Shown piece by piece: positions 8,926-12,806 of a stretch of 12,806 bases of DNA. Within the stretch, counting starts at the first letter, position 1, and every line of letters begins with the position of its first letter. Source of the DNA: an uncultured Porphyromonadaceae bacterium (GTDB taxonomy: Bacteria > Bacteroidota > Bacteroidia > Bacteroidales > Muribaculaceae); the NCBI GenBank assembly GCA_905193995.1, contig CAJJQT010000026.1, positions 1-12,806 on the forward strand, in the 5' to 3' direction. A program made the translations under genes and the position numbers. The notes under the pieces are model-generated. The model saw nothing but the letters and a program-made list of their open reading frames with translations. It was not told the DNA's origin and searched no databases.

Positions 8926-9855
8926 ATGTTCGTTGACCTGAAACAGCAGTACCGCAAATCGCTCAAATCGTTCGACACCGAGGAGCATATCGATCTGGCT
9001 TTTTACAGACCGTTGGGCTTCGCGTGGGCCTATCTTTTCCGCAAGATCGGCGTCACGCCGAATGCGGTGACCGTCGCCTCGATATTTCTGGGTGTGGGCG
9101 CCGGCGTCTGTTTCTATTTCGACAATATATGGATCAGCGTGCTGGGCATCTTCCTGCTCGTATGGGCCAACACTTTCGACAGCTGCGACGGCCAGCTCGC
9201 GCGCCTGACGGGCAGCTATTCACCCCTGGGCCGCATCCTCGACGGCCTCAGCGGTGACCTTTGGTTCCTGGCCATATACATCGCCGTCTGCCTTCACGAG
9301 AATCATTTCTCGGTCTTCTTCGGCGAACATGCATGGCTGATATGGGCCATTGCGGCTGCCGCCGGCATCTGCCACGGCAAGCAGGCCGCCATGGCCGACT
9401 ACTACCGCCAGTTCCATCTCTTCCATGTCAAGGGCCGGGAAGGCAGTGAGCTCGACACGGCATCCGATCTCGAAAAGCGTCTGGCGGCACTGTCGTGGCG
9501 GCACGACTTCTGGCGAAAGATCACGCTTACGTTCTACATCAAGTACACGGCCAACCAGGAAGCGTGGACACCCTGGATGCAGAAACTGCGCCGCGCCTTG
9601 GCCGAAAAATACCCCGACGGCCAGATACCGGCCGCGTACCGCGAAAAATTCCGCGCCGCCAGCCGTCCTCTGATGAAGTATACCAACATCCTGACATTCA
9701 ACTGGCGCTCGATCGTACTTTTCATCACGGTGCTCGCCGGACAACCCTGGCTGTATTTCGTTTTCGAACTTACCGTACTCAACATACTTCTTATATACAT
9801 GGTGCGCCGCCACGAGACCATATGTCGCTCCTTTCTGGCCGCACTCAATACCTGA
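8926..9855 (+). CDS. Second CDP-alcohol phosphotransferase family protein with altered catalytic motif
   Basis: A 309-residue membrane protein, longer than the PIP-synthase-like one because of a polar stretch of about 90 residues (roughly 163-255). The motif runs DSCDGQLAR (D85, D88) then eight residues and GRILD (G102, D106), but the place of the fourth Asp (110) is Gly and an Asp follows at 111 (LSGDLWF). The fourth Asp is the proposed catalytic base, so either the helix is shifted by one residue or the activity differs. The N-terminus (FDTEEHIDLAFYRPLGFAWAYLF, read in parts) is polar-amphipathic, then GVTPNAVT as in the first enzyme. It starts eight bases after the PAP2 stop, so it is in the same operon. 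The acceptor or donor is unknown; a role in a further head-group transfer is inferred from context. Confidence 0.82.
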   Translation: MFVDLKQQYRKSLKSFDTEEHIDLAFYRPLGFAWAYLFRKIGVTPNAVTVASIFLGVGAGVCFYFDNIWISVLGIFLLVWANTFDSCDGQLARLTGSYSPLGRILDGLSGDLWFLAIYIAVCLHENHFSVFFGEHAWLIWAIAAAAGICHGKQAAMADYYRQFHLFHVKGREGSELDTASDLEKRLAALSWRHDFWRKITLTFYIKYTANQEAWTPWMQKLRRALAEKYPDGQIPAAYREKFRAASRPLMKYTNILTFNWRSIVLFITVLAGQPWLYFVFELTVLNILLIYMVRRHETICRSFLAALNT

Positions 9856-9881
9856 ATCTATCACCACGACTATTTTTTGCA

Positions 9882-10106
9882 ATGGATAACAAACCTTCAA
9901 TCGACAATTTTCCGACAGACAGCTGGGTCAAAATCAGAATCGGCGCCAACCGCTATGTGGGCCGCGCACTCCGCAACGAGCGCGCCCACATCGTGTCAAC
10001 CGTAGACGCCGCCGGCAAGAGCGTCACATTCTCCTGGCCCTACATCTGCGCCAACGCTTCGTCGGTCGACATCCTCCCTATCGCCGAGGAGGCCGCCGAA
10101 GCGTGA
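9882..10106 (+). CDS. Small conserved-looking protein of unknown function (74 aa)
   Basis: I do not recognise this protein. It starts at ATG 9882, 26 bases after the second CDP-alcohol gene, and ends 16 bases before the HAD gene, so it is packed into the operon. The sequence has a polar N-terminus (MDNKPSIDNFPTDSW), then alternating hydrophobic residues suggesting a small beta-barrel (VKIRIGANRYVGRAL, HIVSTVDAAGKSVTFSW) and an acidic, Ala/Glu-rich tail. No signal peptide or membrane segment is seen. Codon use is GC-rich at third positions like its neighbours, which supports it being real. The frame is open upstream to 9495, but that part overlaps the preceding gene in another frame and is rejected. 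It could be an accessory or regulatory subunit. Confidence 0.6.
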   Translation: MDNKPSIDNFPTDSWVKIRIGANRYVGRALRNERAHIVSTVDAAGKSVTFSWPYICANASSVDILPIAEEAAEA

Positions 10107-10122
10107 TACTTCTCCCCGACAT

Positions 10123-10839
10123 ATGTCCGGAAACACTGACATAAAAGGCCTGATCTTCGACTACGGCGGCACGCTCGACTCTCGCGGCGACCACTGGAGC
10201 GAGGTGATGCTCGACGCATATGGAAGCTCGGGAGTAGCCCTGTCATTCGATGATTTCCGTCCGGCCTACGTAGCCGCCGAGCGATATCTTGCCTCGCACT
10301 ACGTCGTCAGTCCGTGCGACACATTTGCCGACGTCATGCTGAAGAAAGCCCGGCTGCAGTGCGGATTCCTGTCCGACGCACGAGTGATCGCCGGGGCCGA
10401 TGCCGAACGGCTGGCCCGCGCCGTGGCCGACCGCTGCTACGCCGCCGCCCGCGCCTGCACTGCCGAGGCCGCACCGGTACTCGCACGCCTGGCCGCACGC
10501 TATCCGATGGCGCTCGTAAGCAACTTCTACGGCAACATCGACGCGGTGCTGCGCGACATGGGCCTGCGCGACGACTTCCGCAGCATTGTCGAGAGCGCCG
10601 TCATCGGCATCCGCAAGCCCGATCCGCGCATCTTCGCCGCCGGTTGTCTCGCACTCGACCTTGATCCGCGGCAGGTGCTCGTCGTAGGCGACTCGCTCAG
10701 TAAGGACATCCTTCCGGCGCGCTCGCTCGGATGCATGACCGCATGGATCAGAGGGCGGCAATGGCGCCTCGACAATGATGAACGATTATTGGATGAAAAG
10801 TCGACAACTCTGGAAGAAATAGCATTATCGTTATTATGA
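10123..10839 (+). CDS. HAD-superfamily hydrolase
   Basis: A soluble protein of 238 residues with the four HAD motifs: motif I FDYGGTLD with nucleophile D13; motif II LVSNFYG with S133; motif III IRKPDP with K165; motif IV VVGDSLSKD with D190 and D195. A helical cap lies between motifs I and II (about residues 20-115). In most HAD phosphatases the residue two after the nucleophile is the general acid Asp; here it is G15, a form seen in a subset of HAD proteins. A phosphatase acting on a small phosphate ester is most likely; the substrate is unknown. It is the last gene before the AT-rich gap that precedes MIPS, so inositol phosphate or a nucleotide product of the pathway is a possible substrate, by context only. 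Confidence 0.85.
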   Translation: MSGNTDIKGLIFDYGGTLDSRGDHWSEVMLDAYGSSGVALSFDDFRPAYVAAERYLASHYVVSPCDTFADVMLKKARLQCGFLSDARVIAGADAERLARAVADRCYAAARACTAEAAPVLARLAARYPMALVSNFYGNIDAVLRDMGLRDDFRSIVESAVIGIRKPDPRIFAAGCLALDLDPRQVLVVGDSLSKDILPARSLGCMTAWIRGRQWRLDNDERLLDEKSTTLEEIALSLL

Positions 10840-10857
10840 TTGCTTAACAGCATAAGG

Positions 10858-10879
10858 GTAAAATTCATGTGAATTTAAC
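10858..10879. repeat. 22-bp near-perfect palindrome, candidate operator
   Basis: The left arm GTAAAATTCA (10858-10867) and right arm TGAATTTAAC (10870-10879) pair with one mismatch in ten around a TG spacer. It lies 18 bases after the HAD stop and about 70 bases upstream of the MIPS promoter -33 element. It has no following T-run, so it is unlikely to be a terminator. The shape fits a dimeric regulator site, but AT-rich DNA produces such palindromes by chance fairly often. Confidence 0.4.
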
Positions 10880-10950
10880 AAATATTTGCATACATAGGCG
10901 AAATAGTCGATTCTTTCACAAAATTATACATTATTTAGCCTAAATTATTT

Positions 10951-10980
10951 TTTGCATTTCGGAATTTATCCATAACTTTG
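10951..10980 (+). promoter_or_regulatory. Bacteroidetes-type promoter for MIPS
   Basis: TTTG at 10951-10954 and TAACTTTG at 10973-10980 are 18 bp apart, one short of the usual 19-21 bp of the -33/-7 consensus. The -7 box is identical to that of the promoter after mutS. The predicted start is near 10986, giving a leader of about 80 bases. This would let MIPS be expressed separately from the eight genes before it. Confidence 0.65.
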
Positions 10981-11065
10981 GCCACTGAATTGTCTGCATA
11001 CGCGGACCGAAACGACAGAGAAAAAAAGAAATCATAATAAACTAACCAATTACTTACATTTGATC

Positions 11066-12373
11066 ATGACTCAAAGCAAAGTAAAACCTGCTGAAGGTAA
11101 ACTTGGCGTAATGGTTGTCGGCAACGGCGCCGTGGCCACCACCTTCATGACCGGTGTGCTTATGGCACGCAAAGGTCTCGCAAAGCCTATCGGCTCTATG
11201 ACTCAGTACGACAAGATCCGCGTAGGCAAGGGTGACGACAAGAAATATCTGAAATACGACGAAATCGTGCCCATGGCCAAACTCGACGACATCGTGTTTG
11301 CCACCTGGGACGTTTATCCCGCTACCGCTTACGAATCGGCCATCAACGCCGAAGTTCTCAAGGAAAAGGACATCGAACCCGTTAAGGACGAGCTTCAGGC
11401 CATCAAGCCCATGAAGGCCGCTTTCGACCACAATTACGCAAAGCGTCTCGACGGCGAGAACATCATGCAGGGCAAGACCCGCTGGGAAATGGCCGAGCAG
11501 CTTCGCGAAGACATCCGTAACTTCAAGAAAGAGCACGGTCTCGACCGCGTCGTAGTCCTCTGGGCCGCATCAACCGAGGTTTACGTACCCGTTGACGAGA
11601 AGGTTCACGGCACTCTGGCCGCCCTCGAAGAGGCAATGAAGGCCGACGACAAAGAGCACATCGCACCCTCGATGTGCTACGCCTATGCCGCACTTCAGGA
11701 AGGCGCTCCCTTCATCATGGGCGCTCCCAACACCACCGTCGACATCCCCGCCATGTGGGAACTCTCGGAGAAGACCGGCATGCCTATCGCAGGCAAGGAC
11801 TTCAAGACCGGCCAGACCCTCGTCAAGTCGGGCTTCGCTCCCATCATCGGCACCCGCTGCCTCGGCCTGAGCGGCTGGTTCTCGACCAACATCCTCGGTA
11901 ACCGCGACGGTCTCGTGCTCGACGAACCCGCCAACTTCCGCACCAAGGAAGTTTCGAAGCTCTCGACACTCGAGTCGATCCTCGTACCCGAAAACCAGCC
12001 CGACCTCTACACCGACTACTTCCACAAGGTGCGCATCAACTACTACCCCCCGCGCAACGACAACAAGGAGGGCTGGGACAACATCGACATCTTCGGCTGG
12101 ATGGGCTATCCGATGCAGATCAAGATCAACTTCCTCTGCCGCGACTCTATCCTCGCCGCTCCCCTCTGCCTCGACCTCGTGCTGCTGAGCGATCTCGCAG
12201 CCCGTGCAGGCCGTCACGGCATCCAGCGCTTCCTGAGCTTCTTCCTCAAGAGCCCGATGCACGACTACACCAAGGGTGAGGTTCCCGTCAACCATCTCTT
12301 CCAGCAGTACACGATGCTCAAGAACGCACTTCGCGAAATGGGCGGTTACGAAGCTGACGAGCCAATCGATTGA
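11066..12373 (+). CDS. myo-Inositol-1-phosphate synthase (MIPS)
   Basis: Converts D-glucose 6-phosphate to 1L-myo-inositol 1-phosphate with NAD+ in the cytosol, the first step to inositol. The 435 residues have the family marks: N-terminal dinucleotide motif VMVVGNGAVATTF (residues 15-27), LWAASTEVY, MGAPNTTVDIPA, the DFKTGQT loop with K247 as a likely catalytic lysine, FSTNILGNRDG (272-282) and CRDSILAAPLCLDL (from 358). I chose ATG 11066; a TTG at 11060 is in frame two codons upstream but a weaker start. It has its own promoter and a strong terminator, so it may be a single-gene transcript. In B. thetaiotaomicron MIPS (BT_1526, from memory) sits directly beside the PgpA-like gene; here it is placed at the other end of the cluster. 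Confidence 0.95.
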   Translation: MTQSKVKPAEGKLGVMVVGNGAVATTFMTGVLMARKGLAKPIGSMTQYDKIRVGKGDDKKYLKYDEIVPMAKLDDIVFATWDVYPATAYESAINAEVLKEKDIEPVKDELQAIKPMKAAFDHNYAKRLDGENIMQGKTRWEMAEQLREDIRNFKKEHGLDRVVVLWAASTEVYVPVDEKVHGTLAALEEAMKADDKEHIAPSMCYAYAALQEGAPFIMGAPNTTVDIPAMWELSEKTGMPIAGKDFKTGQTLVKSGFAPIIGTRCLGLSGWFSTNILGNRDGLVLDEPANFRTKEVSKLSTLESILVPENQPDLYTDYFHKVRINYYPPRNDNKEGWDNIDIFGWMGYPMQIKINFLCRDSILAAPLCLDLVLLSDLAARAGRHGIQRFLSFFLKSPMHDYTKGEVPVNHLFQQYTMLKNALREMGGYEADEPID

Positions 12374-12398
12374 CGCTCCTCCCGCTAAGCCAAAATTC

Positions 12399-12414
12399 CC
12401 GGCCACCCGGCCGG
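12399..12414. repeat. Short GC-rich hairpin after MIPS
   Basis: CCGGCC (12399-12404) and GGCCGG (12409-12414) form a six-pair stem with a four-base loop, 25 bases after the MIPS stop. It is followed by ATATATACT, not by a T-run. It may add to mRNA 3' end stability or assist the stronger terminator just downstream. Confidence 0.4.
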
Positions 12415-12424
12415 ATATATACTC

Positions 12425-12455
12425 AAAAAGCGCAGCCCGCCGGGCCGCGCTTTTT
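12425..12455. terminator. Bidirectional intrinsic terminator
   Basis: AAAAAGCGC (12425-12433) pairs with GCGCTTTTT (12447-12455); inside, GCCC (12435-12438) pairs with GGGC (12442-12445) across one A/C mismatch, leaving a three-base loop. It has a T-run on the plus strand and, on the minus strand, also a T-run, so it can end both MIPS and the convergent gene that stops at 12477. Confidence 0.88.
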
Positions 12456-12476
12456 GCTTATTCCCTGCCAGGAATC

Positions 12477-12806
12477 TCAAGCGGCGCCTTGGGAGGCGGG
12501 GCGGAGTCCGCGGGACGCCTTGACGTTGAGGCGGCGGGTGTAGGCGGCGCGGCCGTCGGAAATGGTAACGGCGCCATCGGCGATCGAGAGCGTCGCACAC
12601 GAGGCGTCAAAGCCGAGCGGCAGGCGCAGGATGCCGCGCACGCGGCCGTTCTGGTCGCAGATCTGGATGCCTGCGCGGGTCATCACCCACAGCCAGCCGT
12701 CGGCGTCGAAGGCCATCGACGGGATGTCGAGCGCGGCGTTGTCGTAAGTGTGCAGCCAATAGTAGCGCTGCCCGTAAAGCCGCTCACCGTCCTTTCCGAT
12801 AATATA
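12477..12806 (-). CDS. Beta-propeller protein, C-terminal part (SMP-30/gluconolactonase-like?), 5' end outside
   Basis: The frame is open from the right edge to a TGA at 12477-12479, giving 109 residues without an N-terminus. An internal ATG (12716) is not the likely start because the coding frame continues upstream with sensible protein (RLYGQRYYWLHTYDNAAL). The segments IPSMAFDADGWLWVMTRAGIQICDQNGRVRGIL and the following ISDGRAAYTRRLNV (read in parts) have the repeating pattern of propeller blades: DxxGxLWVxTxxGIQIxDxxGxVxxIL is typical of SMP-30/gluconolactonase-type proteins, where the last blade ends in a short Arg/Lys-containing strand. The function cannot be fixed from this fragment; a two-component sensor propeller is another reading. 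It is convergent with MIPS and unrelated by context to the lipid genes. Confidence 0.6.
   Translation of the reverse strand, partial: YIIGKDGERLYGQRYYWLHTYDNAALDIPSMAFDADGWLWVMTRAGIQICDQNGRVRGILRLPLGFDASCATLSIADGAVTISDGRAAYTRRLNVKASRGLRPASQGAA

Larger units (their letters stand above)
10840..11065 (+). other. AT-rich intergenic regulatory region before MIPS
   Basis: 226 bases without a gene, strikingly AT-rich beside the GC-rich coding sequence. It holds a near-perfect palindrome (10858-10879), a promoter (10951-10980), and a leader of about 80 bases that is A-rich before the start (AGAAAAAAAGAAATCATAAT around 11020). No Shine-Dalgarno sequence is visible near the ATG; an A-rich leader without one is usual for Bacteroidetes genes. 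I see no known riboswitch fold and no T-run terminator for the HAD gene. Confidence 0.7.

Noticed and set aside
9871..9879. TATTTTTTG before the 74-aa gene as a promoter -7 box
   Set aside because: It has one T too many for TAnnTTTG, no TTTG at the right distance upstream, and is only two bases before the ATG. The same stretch recurs at 10946-10954, where it overlaps the MIPS -33 element.
10934..10944. TTTA-GCC-TAAA inverted repeat followed by T-rich sequence as a terminator for the HAD gene
   Set aside because: The stem is only four A/T pairs and would be too weak; the T-run belongs to the MIPS promoter region.
11060..11065. TTG start for MIPS two codons upstream
   Set aside because: ATG 11066 is in frame, is a stronger start and gives a normal MIPS N-terminus.

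Overview
The window looks like chromosomal DNA of a GC-rich member of the Bacteroidales; a gut Muribaculaceae-type genome would fit, but this is inference. The reasons are: two intergenic regions carry the Bacteroidetes vegetative promoter pattern (TTTG, 18-19 bp, TAACTTTG); start codons lack strong Shine-Dalgarno sequences and instead have AT-rich leaders; LysS has the C-terminal helical extension I associate with Bacteroidetes; and the lipid genes resemble the inositol-lipid locus of gut Bacteroides. No RNA genes, insertion sequences, CRISPR arrays or phage genes were seen.

Left part (1-5237), plus strand: housekeeping genes. These are the 3' part of lysS (lysyl-tRNA synthetase, 5' end outside the window), then gpsA one base later (glycerol-3-phosphate dehydrogenase), then mutS (mismatch repair ATPase).

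Middle and right part (about 5239-12373), plus strand: an inositol-lipid island. A promoter abutting the mutS stop codon starts a tightly packed run: an ATP-grasp enzyme, a PgpA-like phosphatase, a GtrA-like membrane protein, a CDP-alcohol phosphotransferase with a perfect catalytic motif and features of phosphatidylinositol-phosphate (PIP) synthases, a PAP2/Aur1-like membrane enzyme, a second and unusual CDP-alcohol phosphotransferase, a 74-residue protein of unknown function and a HAD hydrolase. After a 226-base AT-rich region with a near-perfect palindrome and its own promoter comes myo-inositol-1-phosphate synthase (MIPS), closed by a strong bidirectional terminator.

Proposed joint function: MIPS turns glucose 6-phosphate into inositol phosphate. 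The first CDP-alcohol enzyme joins this to CDP-diacylglycerol, giving PIP. The PgpA-like enzyme removes the phosphate, giving phosphatidylinositol (PI). The PAP2/Aur1-like enzyme could then move phosphoinositol onto ceramide, giving inositol phosphorylceramide. These core steps match the pathway described for Bacteroides thetaiotaomicron. The ATP-grasp enzyme, the second CDP-alcohol enzyme, the small protein and the HAD hydrolase go beyond that core and may modify, transport or regulate the head group; their roles are not known from the sequence.

Right edge (12477-12806), minus strand: the C-terminal end of a beta-propeller protein, perhaps SMP-30/gluconolactonase-like, convergent with the MIPS gene.
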